The translations under genes and the position numbers were made by a program. The notes beneath the pieces were generated by a model, which had not been told where the DNA came from, did not search any database, and saw only the letters and a list, made by a program, of their open reading frames with translations. Shown here one piece after another: positions 6,730 through 14,324 of a stretch of DNA of 64,000 nt. This stretch comes from Streptomyces sp. AC558_RSS880 (GTDB taxonomy: Bacteria; Actinomycetota; Actinomycetes; Streptomycetales; Streptomycetaceae). Positions within the stretch are counted from its first letter, which is position 1; each line of letters starts with the position of its first letter. The DNA lies in assembly GCF_019049255.1 (NCBI RefSeq), contig NZ_JAGMUJ010000047.1, positions 18,603-82,602 on the forward strand, in the 5' to 3' direction.

Positions 6730-8013
6730 ATGCACAGAGCCATGCGGGGGGCGTCCGTCGCGGTGGTCGCGGGGGCGATGGTCGCGCTGTCGGCGACCTC
6801 GGCGGCCCCGGCACCAGGGCCGGGGCCGGCCACCGAGCGGGTCACGCTGTCGGCGACGGGGGAGCAGGGCGACGGCCCCGCCTACGGCCCCCGGCTGAGC
6901 GCCGACGGCCGGTTCGCGGCCTTCAGCGCGGACGCGTCCAACCTGGTGCCCGGCGACACCAACGGGCACACGGACGTCTTCGTGCGCGACCTGCGCGAGG
7001 GGACCGTCGAGCGGGTCAGCGTCGGCCCGGACGGCGCGCAGGCCGACGGCGGTTCGTCCGCGCTGGGGATCAGCGCCGACGGCCGGTACGTCCTGTTCCG
7101 CTCCCAGGCCCGGAACCTGGTGCACTGGGACGGTCCGCCCGCGGACGCCGGGGCCCACGACATCTACCTGCACGACCGGCGCACCGGCGGTACCGAGCGG
7201 ATCAGCGTCGGCCTCGACGGAGGGTCCGCCTACGCGGGCGGCGCCGTGATGTCGGCGAACGCCCGCCACATCGCCTTCAGCGCCAAGGCCGACCGGATGG
7301 AGGCCGCCCCCGGCGACCTCTTCGGAGCCGTGTACGTCCTCGACCGGCGCACCGGCGCCGTGGAGCGGACCAGCAACCGGAACCGCCCGACCGACCGGAC
7401 GAGCCTGGACGGCATCAGCGCCGACGGCGCCTTCGTGATGTACACCCAGACGGTGCCGCGCAGTTCGTACGGCGCCACCTGGGTGCACGACCGCCGCACC
7501 GGCACCGAGGAGCAGGTCAACGTCCGCGCGGACGGCACCCCCGCCCAGCGGCACGCCATGCCCGCCTCGCTCTCCGCCGACGGCCGTACCGTCGCCTTCC
7601 AGTACTGGGGCGACGACCTGGTCCCGGGCGAGGAGCCCGGGGACGACACCCACCTGTACGTCCGCGATCTGCGTGACGACGTCACCCGGCGGATCGACCC
7701 CGGCCCGGCCGGCGAGCACCGGCCCCAGGAGCCCGTGCTCAGCCCGGACGGCCGGTACGTGGCCTACCGGGCGGAGCCGCGTCTCGCGGACGGACGGCTC
7801 GGTCCTTCCAACGTCTACCTCCGCGACCTGCGCACCGGCGGCACCCGGCTGGTCAGCGAGTCCGTCACCTCGGGGCCCGTGACGGACGCCTCCGTGACGG
7901 TCTCCTGGCTGGGCGCCGGCGCCCGGCGGATCGGCCTCGGCAGCGCCTCCGCCCAGCTCGTCCCGGACGACACCGACGGCCACCACGACGGCTTCGCCCG
8001 CCGCCTGCGCTGA
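6730..8013 (+). CDS. Secreted TolB-like / WD40-like beta-propeller protein
   Basis: A 427-residue exported protein. The first ~30 residues form a signal peptide (MHRAMRG, then AVVAGAMVALSATSAAPAPG). The rest is a repeated blade pattern of about 65 residues in which SADGRFAAFSADASNLVPGD, or close variants, is followed by VFVRDLR(x)GxVERVSVG. At least five copies can be read. This is the PD40/WD40-like propeller of the TolB C-terminal type. Such proteins are extracellular binding or scaffold domains, and no catalytic residues are evident. An ATG at 6742 is an alternative start, but 6730 is closer to GGGGGAGAG. It stands alone between ilvE and cimA with no functional link I can show. Confidence 0.8.
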   Translation: MHRAMRGASVAVVAGAMVALSATSAAPAPGPGPATERVTLSATGEQGDGPAYGPRLSADGRFAAFSADASNLVPGDTNGHTDVFVRDLREGTVERVSVGPDGAQADGGSSALGISADGRYVLFRSQARNLVHWDGPPADAGAHDIYLHDRRTGGTERISVGLDGGSAYAGGAVMSANARHIAFSAKADRMEAAPGDLFGAVYVLDRRTGAVERTSNRNRPTDRTSLDGISADGAFVMYTQTVPRSSYGATWVHDRRTGTEEQVNVRADGTPAQRHAMPASLSADGRTVAFQYWGDDLVPGEEPGDDTHLYVRDLRDDVTRRIDPGPAGEHRPQEPVLSPDGRYVAYRAEPRLADGRLGPSNVYLRDLRTGGTRLVSESVTSGPVTDASVTVSWLGAGARRIGLGSASAQLVPDDTDGHHDGFARRLR

Positions 8014-8043
8014 CCACGCACCGTCCGCATCCTGAGACGGATC

Positions 8044-8073
8044 GTGAGCGCGGGGGCGGCTTGTGCCAGACTG
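8044..8073 (+). promoter_or_regulatory. Probable promoter of the cimA leader transcript
   Basis: GTGAGC (8044-8049) and CAGACT (8068-8073), 18 bases apart, resemble a vegetative promoter. The predicted start falls at or next to the GTG at 8079, which has no Shine-Dalgarno, so the leader peptide would be translated from a leaderless transcript. Confidence 0.4.
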
Positions 8074-8078
8074 CCCCC

Positions 8079-8129
8079 GTGCTCTCGTTCGCCACGATTA
8101 TTGGCAGCAGGCGCGCCGGTCCGCAGTGA
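8079..8129 (+). CDS. Leader peptide with tandem Ile codons upstream of cimA
   Basis: A 16-codon frame, GTG then LSFATIIGSRRAGPQ and TGA. The two adjacent Ile codons (8097-8102) are both ATT, which is rare here because neighbouring genes use ATC almost exclusively. The frame is followed by a hairpin at 8130-8155 (6-bp core 8135-8140 with 8145-8150, extended by CCGC/GCGG) and by the terminator at 8183-8209, all inside the 5' leader of an isoleucine-pathway gene. This is the arrangement of a classical ribosome-mediated attenuator. Confidence 0.65.
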   Translation: MLSFATIIGSRRAGPQ

Positions 8130-8182
8130 CCGCACGTACGACACCGTACGGGCGGACACCGTCGTCCTCGACCCGCGCGCAG

Positions 8183-8209
8183 ACCTCTCGCACCCGCGAG
8201 AGGTTTTTC
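8183..8209 (+). terminator. Attenuator-type intrinsic terminator in the cimA leader
   Basis: ACCTCTCG (8183-8190) pairs with CGAGAGGT (8197-8204) around a six-base loop, followed by a genuine T-tract (TTTTTCTGTTT). It sits 107 bases before cimA and after the leader peptide, with no preceding gene whose transcript it would obviously need to end. That favours attenuation. Confidence 0.75.
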
Positions 8210-8316
8210 TGTTTCCTGGCCCCACCCGCGGCCGGGAACGGGGCGCGAGGGACCATGGGGGAACGGTGGAACCGGTCATTCCGGTAGACCGAGATCAACT
8301 CAGGAGCCTTCAGACC

Positions 8317-9921
8317 ATGACCGCAACCAGCGAGCCCGACGACTCGTTCCACGTCTTCGACACCACCCTGCGCGACGGCGCCCAGCGCGAGGGCATCAAC
8401 CTCACGGTCGCCGACAAGCTCGCCATCGCCCGGCACCTGGACGAGTTCGGCGTGGGCTTCATCGAGGGCGGCTGGCCCGGCGCGAACCCGCGGGACACCG
8501 AGTTCTTCGCCCGCGCCCAGCAGGAGATCGAGTTCCGGCACGCCCAGCTGGTCGCCTTCGGCGCCACCCGCCGCGCCGGCGCCACCGCCGCGAAGGACCC
8601 CCAGGTCAGGGCGCTCCTCGACTCCGGCGCACAGGTGATCACGCTGGTCGCGAAGTCCCACGACCGCCATGTCGAGCTCGCCCTGCGCACCACCCTCGAC
8701 GAGAACCTGGAGATGGTCCGCGACACGGTGTCCTTCCTCAAGGGGGAGGGCCGCCGGGTCTTCGTCGACTGCGAGCACTTCTTCGACGGCTACCGCGCCA
8801 ACCCCGAGTACGCGAAGGCGGTGGTCCGCGCCGCCTCCGAGGCCGGCGCCGACGTCGTCGTCCTGTGCGACACCAACGGCGGCATGCTCCCGGCGCAGAT
8901 CCAGGCCGTGGTCTCCACCGTGCTCGCCGACACCGGCGCCCGGCTCGGCATCCACGCCCAGGACGACACCGGCTGCGCGGTCGCCAACACCCTCGCCGCC
9001 GTCGACGCGGGCGCCACCCACGTCCAGTGCACCGCCAACGGCTACGGCGAGCGGGTCGGCAACGCCAACCTGTTCCCGGTCGTGGCCGCCCTGGAGCTGA
9101 AGTACGGCAAGAAGGTCCTCCCGGACGGCCGGCTGCGCGAGATGACCCGCATCTCGCACGCCATCGCCGAGGTCGTCAACCTCACCCCGTCCACCCACCA
9201 GCCGTACGTCGGTGTCTCCGCCTTCGCGCACAAGGCCGGACTGCACGCCTCCGCCATCAAGGTCGACCCGGACCTCTACCAGCACATCGACCCCGAGCAG
9301 GTCGGCAACACCATGCGGATGCTGGTCTCCGACATGGCCGGGCGCGCCTCCATCGAGCTCAAGGGCAAGGAGCTCGGCATCGACCTCGGCGGCGACCGCG
9401 AACTGGTCGGTCGGGTCGTCGAGCGGGTCAAGGAGCGCGAACTCAAGGGATACACGTACGAGGCGGCCGACGCCTCCTTCGAGCTGCTGCTCCGCGCGGA
9501 GACCGAGGGCGGGCCGCTGAAGTACTTCGACGTCGAGTCCTGGCGCGCGATCGTCGAGGACCGCCCCGACGGCACCCACGCCAACGAGGCCACGGTCAAG
9601 CTGTGGGCCAAGAGCGAGCGCATCGTCGCCACCGCGGAGGGCAACGGCCCGGTCAACGCCCTGGACCGCGCCCTGCGCGTCGCCCTGGAGAAGATCTACC
9701 CGCAGCTCGCCAAGCTGGAGCTGGTCGACTACAAGGTCCGCATCCTCGAGGGCAAGCACGGCACCCAGTCCACCACCCGCGTCCTGATCTCCACGTCCGA
9801 CGGGGCGGGGGAGTGGTCGACGGTGGGCGTCGCCGACAACGTCATCGCCGCGTCCTGGCAGGCACTGGAGGACGCCTACGCGTACGGGCTGCTGCGGGCC
9901 GGCGTGGAACCGGCCGCATAG
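8317..9921 (+). CDS. cimA: (R)-citramalate synthase
   Basis: Condenses pyruvate and acetyl-CoA to (R)-citramalate, which LeuCD and LeuB convert to 2-oxobutyrate for isoleucine. The 534-residue protein has an HMGL-like catalytic barrel (FDTTLRDGAQREG with Arg19 and Asp20, FIEGGWPGANP, VVLCDTNGGMLPAQ, LGIHAQDDTG, NGYGERVGNANL, FAHKAGLHASAI) and a C-terminal allosteric LeuA_dimer-type domain (from about 400, with VKLWAKSE, and KVRILEGKHGTQSTTRVLIS). FIEGGWPGANPRD is typical of the CimA/type 2 group rather than LeuA or homocitrate synthase. The ATG is preceded by CAGGAG. The remaining doubt is substrate: older annotations call this an alpha-isopropylmalate-synthase-like protein. Confidence 0.88.
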   Translation: MTATSEPDDSFHVFDTTLRDGAQREGINLTVADKLAIARHLDEFGVGFIEGGWPGANPRDTEFFARAQQEIEFRHAQLVAFGATRRAGATAAKDPQVRALLDSGAQVITLVAKSHDRHVELALRTTLDENLEMVRDTVSFLKGEGRRVFVDCEHFFDGYRANPEYAKAVVRAASEAGADVVVLCDTNGGMLPAQIQAVVSTVLADTGARLGIHAQDDTGCAVANTLAAVDAGATHVQCTANGYGERVGNANLFPVVAALELKYGKKVLPDGRLREMTRISHAIAEVVNLTPSTHQPYVGVSAFAHKAGLHASAIKVDPDLYQHIDPEQVGNTMRMLVSDMAGRASIELKGKELGIDLGGDRELVGRVVERVKERELKGYTYEAADASFELLLRAETEGGPLKYFDVESWRAIVEDRPDGTHANEATVKLWAKSERIVATAEGNGPVNALDRALRVALEKIYPQLAKLELVDYKVRILEGKHGTQSTTRVLISTSDGAGEWSTVGVADNVIAASWQALEDAYAYGLLRAGVEPAA

Positions 9922-10005
9922 GTATCCGGTCCGGCAGGGGTGCCGCCGGAAACCTCTGCCGGTCCAGATGTCCGTTTTCTTCGGGATTCGGGTAGCTTCG
10001 AACAT

Positions 10006-11364
10006 ATGAAGGACGCGTCGTTGCGTACCCTCGTACGCCTGCTGATCGTGCCGGTGGCCGCCGTACTGGCGGTCCTGATGGCCGGTGCGCCCGGGGCGCA
10101 GGCGGCCACGGACCTCTCGGAGATCGCCCGCGAGCTGCGCGAGAGTCCCGTCTACGTCGACCCCGAGGCCCGGGACGTCCTGGCCGAGTCCGACGCCGAG
10201 GCCCTCGCCGACAAGATCGAGGACGCGGGCGAACCGGTCTTCGTGGCGGTCCTCCCGGCGGACTACCCGACGCAGAACCTCTTCCAGAACCTGCGCACCG
10301 AGACCGGCGTCACCGGTCTGTACGGCATCCGCCTCGGCGACGAGTTCGACGCGCGCGCCGACAGCAGCGTGCTCAGCCGCCAGGGCGTGCGGAACCTGGT
10401 GACGTCCGTGCAGGGCGCCGGTGACGCCAAGGCCCAGCTGAACGACTTCGTCGACAGCGCGCTGCGCAGCACCGGCGGCTCCGCGCCGAACTCGTGGAGC
10501 GACGGGTCCGGCGGTGACGTCCCCGTCGGCGGGCTGATCACCGTCGGAGCGCTGGTGGCGGCCGGCGGCGCGGGCATCTACGCCGTGTCCCGCCGCAACC
10601 GGCGGCGCCACGAGGAGGAGCAGCGGGCCGCGCTGGAGAAGCTGCGGGTGGTGGTGGACGAGGACATCACCGCGTTCGGCGAGGAACTCGACCGCCTCGA
10701 CTTCCACCCGGCCGAGCCCGGCGCGGACGACGCGATGCGCGCGGACTACGCGCACGCGCTGGACGCCTACGAGAAGTCCAAGTCGTTCATGGCCGCGGCC
10801 CGCAAACCGGAGGACGTCCGGGCCGTCACCCAGGCCGTGGAGGACGGCCGCTTCTCCCTCGCCTCCCTCGCCGCGCGCCGGGAGGGACGCCCGCTGCCGG
10901 AGCGCCGCCCGCCCTGCTTCTTCGACCCGCGCCACGGCCCCTCGGTCGCCGACGCCGTCTGGACGCCGCAGGGCGGCGCCGAGCGCGAGGTCCCGGTGTG
11001 CGCGGCCGACCGGGCCCGGCTGGCGGACGGCCTCGATCCCGCCGTCCGCGAGGTCGACACCGAGTACGGGCGCCGGCCCTACTGGGACGCCGGTCCCGCG
11101 TACGGCCCCTGGGCCGGCGGCTACTTCGGCGGCGGACTGCTGCCCGGCCTGCTCGTCGGCACCATGCTCGGCGGCATGATGGCCGGCCCCGCCTACGCGG
11201 CCGACTACGGCGCCGGTTACGGCGACTTCGGCGGCTACGAGGGCGGCGACGTCTCGGGCGCGGACTTCGACGGCGGAGACTTCGGTGGCGACTTCGGCGG
11301 GGGCGGCGGCTTCGGCGGAGGCGACTTCGGAGGCGGCGGCGGGGACTTCGGCGGTGGCATCTGA
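10006..11364 (+). CDS. TPM-domain membrane/secreted protein with Gly-rich tail
   Basis: 452 residues: an N-terminal signal peptide (LLIVPVAAVLAVLMAGAPGA, cleavage likely after AQA), a lumenal/extracellular TPM-like region (residues ~35-145: SPVYVDPEARDVL, EPVFVAVLPADYP, GVTGLYGIRLGDEF), one membrane helix at about 170-190 (GGLITVGALVAAGGAGIYAV) followed by basic residues, a helical cytosolic-type region, a second hydrophobic Gly-rich stretch (GGGLLPGLLVGTMLGGMMAG) and a C-terminal Gly/Asp/Phe-rich tail. TPM proteins are envelope proteins of unclear biochemical role. The ATG lies eight bases after TAGCTT (9993-9998), so translation may be leaderless. The end overlaps a frame on the other strand. 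Confidence 0.7.
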   Translation: MKDASLRTLVRLLIVPVAAVLAVLMAGAPGAQAATDLSEIARELRESPVYVDPEARDVLAESDAEALADKIEDAGEPVFVAVLPADYPTQNLFQNLRTETGVTGLYGIRLGDEFDARADSSVLSRQGVRNLVTSVQGAGDAKAQLNDFVDSALRSTGGSAPNSWSDGSGGDVPVGGLITVGALVAAGGAGIYAVSRRNRRRHEEEQRAALEKLRVVVDEDITAFGEELDRLDFHPAEPGADDAMRADYAHALDAYEKSKSFMAAARKPEDVRAVTQAVEDGRFSLASLAARREGRPLPERRPPCFFDPRHGPSVADAVWTPQGGAEREVPVCAADRARLADGLDPAVREVDTEYGRRPYWDAGPAYGPWAGGYFGGGLLPGLLVGTMLGGMMAGPAYAADYGAGYGDFGGYEGGDVSGADFDGGDFGGDFGGGGGFGGGDFGGGGGDFGGGI

Positions 11365-11738
11365 CCGGCCGGGGGACCCTGCCTCGGCCACCCGCGTTCC
11401 GCCGCGTACCGCTCCCCGGCGGCATGCCACCACCCGGGCGGCGACGCGCCGCCCGGGACGACGGAGCCGGCCCGCCCGGGATCCAGCCCGAGCCGCCGCA
11501 GCGCCTCCGCGTCGACGGACACGGTGATCCACCCCCGCCACCGCCCGTCCCGACCCGGCCCGCACGCGTGATCCAGCCGCAGTTCCTCCGCGGTGAACGG
11601 CATCCAGTCGATCCCCCGCTCACGCAGTCAACCGCACACGGCCGCCCAGGGGCGAGGGCAACCCGGCAGGTTCTCGTACTCGGCGACGACGACCCACCCG
11701 GGCCGTGAGAGCGCGTTGCTGACCGTCATACCGGCCAT
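11235..11738 (-). pseudogene. Interrupted hypothetical gene (in-frame TGA)
   Basis: Read leftward from an ATG at 11738 (GGGAAGG upstream), the frame gives MAGMTVSNALSRPGWVVVAE, then YENLPGCPRPWAAVCG and a TGA at 11630-11628, and continues in the same frame as LRERGIDWMPFTAEELRLDH and onward with coding-like codon use to about 11376. After that it runs through the antisense of the Gly-rich tail of the neighbouring gene as an implausible Pro/Lys repeat, stopping at 11235. The simplest reading is a decayed gene with one nonsense mutation and a lost natural end. Alternatively a shorter protein starts at the ATG at 11603. No family recognised. Confidence 0.45.
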
Positions 11739-11798
11739 GATGCGCCTTCCCCGTGACCGAGTGCGCCACCGACCGTCGGGGAAGCGTGATTCCGGGAG

Positions 11799-11921
11799 AC
11801 GTACTTCCTCGATGGGGAGCGGAGCGAACTCACCGCGTTCGTGGCCGACGAGGGACCGGAGGCGACCACGGCCGTCGTCTCCGGGCGGCGGCGACAGGGC
11901 GAGTCGTTCCTCCTCGACTCA
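11799..11921 (+). pseudogene. Relic of an AAA/archaeal-type ATPase gene
   Basis: One frame of this otherwise non-coding stretch reads TYFLDGERSELTAFVADEGP, then EATTAVVSGRRRQGESFLLD. That looks like the N-terminal region of the Streptomyces ATPases with a GRRRxGKS P-loop, with the Lys replaced by Glu. The frame has no start and degenerates at once on both sides. The remaining sequence from 11740 to 12097 holds nothing else I can support. Confidence 0.4.
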
Positions 11922-12097
11922 CCGGATCGGTCACGTCATCGTGGAGGTCCCGGCCGCCGGAAGGCGCGGTTTCGCCCTCCGTCGGTGCGAGTTCGGGGTG
12001 CGGAGAGATTGGTCCGGCAAGGCGGCGGCCCGGACGCCTCGTCGGGCTCCGGGCCGCTGCCGTGGTGAACTCGGGTGCCCCGAGGGGCCGGCGGGGC

Positions 12098-12706
12098 TCA
12101 CGCCTGCCTGATCGCCGAGATGTCGAAGTTCAGCTTGATCTTGTCGGAGACCAGGACGCCGCCCGTCTCCAGCGCCGCGTTCCAGGTCAGGCCCCACTCG
12201 GAGCGCAGGATCTCCGCCTTGCCCTCGAAGCCGACGCGCTCGTTGCCGAAGGGGTCCTTCGCGGCGCCGTTGAACTCCAGGTCGATGCTGAGCGGCCGGG
12301 TGGTGCCCAGGATCGTCAGGTCACCGGTGATGCGGTAGTCGTCGCCGCCGAGGGCCTCCGCCTCGGTGGTGCGGAAGGTCATCGTCGGGAACTCGTCCGT
12401 CTTGAAGAAGTCGGCGCTCTTCAGGTGGCCGTCACGGTCGGCGTTGCCCGTCTCGATGCTGTCCATCACCACGTCGATGGTGGCCGTGGACTTGGAGGGG
12501 TCGGTGCCGTCCAGGTGCAGCGTGCCGGTGAAGTCCTGGAAGCTGCCCTTGACGTTGGTGACCATGGCGTGCCGGGCGACGAAGCCGAACGTGGAGTGCG
12601 CGGGGTCGATCGTGTACTCGCCGGTCAGCGCGGCCAGGTCCGGGCTCGCCGTGGAGCCGGCGGTCGCGGTGGCGGTCTCGTTGTCCTTGCGGTTGAAGAT
12701 GCCCAT
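12098..12706 (-). CDS. YceI-family lipid-binding-type protein
   Basis: A 202-residue protein whose residues ~25-200 are a YceI domain: GEYTIDPAHSTFGFVARHAM, VKGSFQDFTGTLHLDG, SADFFKTDEFPTMTFRTT, ITGDLTILGTTRPL and a closing KIKLNFDISAIRQ. YceI proteins are lipocalin-like barrels that bind isoprenoid or amphiphilic ligands. Most are exported, but this one starts MGIFNRKDNETATATAG with no signal peptide, as is usual for the actinobacterial cytosolic form. The ATG has GGGAGGACCACC upstream. Its promoter region carries two similar AT-rich palindromes, so it is probably repressed by a regulator of the MarR kind. No such gene is adjacent. Confidence 0.85.
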   Translation of the reverse strand: MGIFNRKDNETATATAGSTASPDLAALTGEYTIDPAHSTFGFVARHAMVTNVKGSFQDFTGTLHLDGTDPSKSTATIDVVMDSIETGNADRDGHLKSADFFKTDEFPTMTFRTTEAEALGGDDYRITGDLTILGTTRPLSIDLEFNGAAKDPFGNERVGFEGKAEILRSEWGLTWNAALETGGVLVSDKIKLNFDISAIRQA

Positions 12707-12729
12707 GGTGGTCCTCCCGGAGAATGACG

Positions 12730-12788
12730 TTTAACGTTCAACTAATCCGACGGGCTCCACCGTAGACCCATTCCTTTGAACTTTCAAC
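12730..12788 (-). promoter_or_regulatory. yceI promoter flanked by two operator-like palindromes
   Basis: On the minus strand TTGAAA (12788-12783) and TACGGT (12765-12760) are separated by 17 bases. One imperfect palindrome, TTGAACTTTCAA (12776-12787), overlaps the -35. A second, TTTAACGTTCAA (12730-12741), lies downstream of the -10. Their centres are 46 bp apart. The first also lies 15 bp before the divergent glycosyltransferase start. Confidence 0.55.
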
Positions 12789-12801
12789 ATGTCTGACGAA
12801 G

Positions 12802-14151
12802 ATGGCGCGATTGGGCCGCCGCGACGCGTGGTACTCGCCGGTCGTGTCCTCGGTCGCGGTCCTGGTGGAGCTGGTGCGGCACGATACGTCGGGCGGCCAG
12901 GTGAAGTGCTGGGAGCACTTCGCGCGGAGCGCCGCCCGCCTCCCGGAGCGCCTGCCCGACGGCTCCGGCGGCACACCCCTCGACCTGACCGTCTACTTCC
13001 TCGGCGAACGCGAGCGGGTCGAGCCGCTCTCCCCGCACGTCCGGTTCGTCATGCTCCGGCCGGTGCTCAGCTCGGCGGCGACGCGCTCGGCCGACCGCGC
13101 GGAGGACGTCTGCGACCTCGCGCCGTACCACCCGCGGCTCGCCGCCCTGCTGCCCCGCCACGACGTCTGGCACCTGACGCACAGCTTCGCCTTCGCCGCC
13201 ACCGCCGTACGGCTCCACCGCCGCGCGGCCCGGCGGTCCGCCCCACGGCCCCGGCTCATCGGCTCCGTGCACACCGACGTACCGCTGCTGGCCTCCGTCT
13301 ACGCCCGCTACCTGGCCGAACGCTGGCTGCCCGGGAGTCATCCGGGGGCGGAGGACCTGCTCGCGGACCGGGCCGAGAGCGCGCTGCGCCGACGCCGGGA
13401 CCGGCTGCTGGACCCCTGCGAACGCGTGCTCGTCCCGACCCCGGAAGGCCGCGCGGAACTCGCCCGCGTCCTCGGCCCGCACCGGGTCGCCCTGCTGCGC
13501 CGGGGCGTCGACCACGGACTCTTCCGGCCCGACCCCACCGCACGGGCCTGGCTGACCCGCGCGTACGGCGTCCCGGCCGACCGCCCGCTGGTGCTGTTCG
13601 CCGGCCGGCTGGACGCCAGCAAAGGCGTGCCGCTGCTGACCGAGAGCGTCCGGCTGCTGCGCGCCCGGGGCGGTGCCGCGCACCTGGTCATGGCGGGTTC
13701 CGGCGCCGAGGAGGACACCGTGCGCCGCGCGCTCGGCCGGGACGTCACCCTGCTCGGGCCGCTCCCGCAGGACCGGCTGGCACGGGTGTACGCCGGCTGC
13801 GACGTCTTCGCCTTCCCGTCCCGTACGGAGACCAGTGGCAACGTCGTCGCCGAGGCGATGGCGTGCGGCCTGGCGGTGGTCCTGCCCGAGGGCGCGCGCA
13901 CCACCCGCTGGCTGGCCGCGCCGGGGCTCGACGGCGTCGTCGTCCCGGCCGACGCGCCGTCGGCCTGGGCGGACGCCCTGCATCCGCTGATCGGGCAGCC
14001 CGCCGTACGGGAGGCGGTACGGCGTCGGGCCGCGGAGACGTCCAGGACCGCCCATCCCGGCTGGGACCGTGTGCTCGAGGAGGATCTCCTCCCGGTCTGG
14101 ACCCGTCCGGCCGCTCGTACGCCCCGTCGCGTCGGCTTCCGGACCGCTTGA
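12802..14151 (+). CDS. Glycosyltransferase family 4 protein
   Basis: 449-residue GT-B fold glycosyltransferase. The N-terminal domain has GSVHTDVPLLASVYARYLAE. The C-terminal Rossmann domain shows PLVLFAGRLDASKGVPLLTE, LVMAGSGAEEDTVRRAL, VTLLGPLPQDRLARVYAGCD and the nucleotide-sugar motif FPSRTETSGNVVAEAMACG (EX7E), as in GT4 mannosyl/glucosyltransferases. Donor and acceptor cannot be told from sequence. The start is uncertain: the ATG at 12802 has only a weak Shine-Dalgarno, and a GTG about 15 codons in would also keep the fold. It is divergent from yceI with a 95-bp gap. Confidence 0.8.
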   Translation: MARLGRRDAWYSPVVSSVAVLVELVRHDTSGGQVKCWEHFARSAARLPERLPDGSGGTPLDLTVYFLGERERVEPLSPHVRFVMLRPVLSSAATRSADRAEDVCDLAPYHPRLAALLPRHDVWHLTHSFAFAATAVRLHRRAARRSAPRPRLIGSVHTDVPLLASVYARYLAERWLPGSHPGAEDLLADRAESALRRRRDRLLDPCERVLVPTPEGRAELARVLGPHRVALLRRGVDHGLFRPDPTARAWLTRAYGVPADRPLVLFAGRLDASKGVPLLTESVRLLRARGGAAHLVMAGSGAEEDTVRRALGRDVTLLGPLPQDRLARVYAGCDVFAFPSRTETSGNVVAEAMACGLAVVLPEGARTTRWLAAPGLDGVVVPADAPSAWADALHPLIGQPAVREAVRRRAAETSRTAHPGWDRVLEEDLLPVWTRPAARTPRRVGFRTA

Positions 14152-14244
14152 GCCACCCCGCCCGGGGGCACCCGGGCACACGTCGTGGGCGACCGCGCGT
14201 CCGCCGCCGGGTTTCTTCGCCCCCGCCGCCCCTTCCCTTCCCGT

Positions 14245-14318
14245 CCCTGGGGGCTCCGCCCCCGGACCCCCTTCGCGCCCGCGCGGCGGAGCCGCGTGCC
14301 GGCACAGCCCCGCGCCCC
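14245..14318 (-). repeat. Dispersed GC-rich intergenic repeat (copy B)
   Basis: Read on the minus strand, the element begins GGGGCGCGGGGCTGTG and contains GCGGCTCCGCCGCG and GGGCGCGA. The same text occurs on the plus strand at 20007-20060. It is joined to a second palindrome, GGGGGCTCCGCCCCC, around 14249-14263. It fills most of the gap between two convergent genes (14152-14324) and may serve as a bidirectional terminator. Confidence 0.65.
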
Positions 14319-14324
14319 TTGGTG

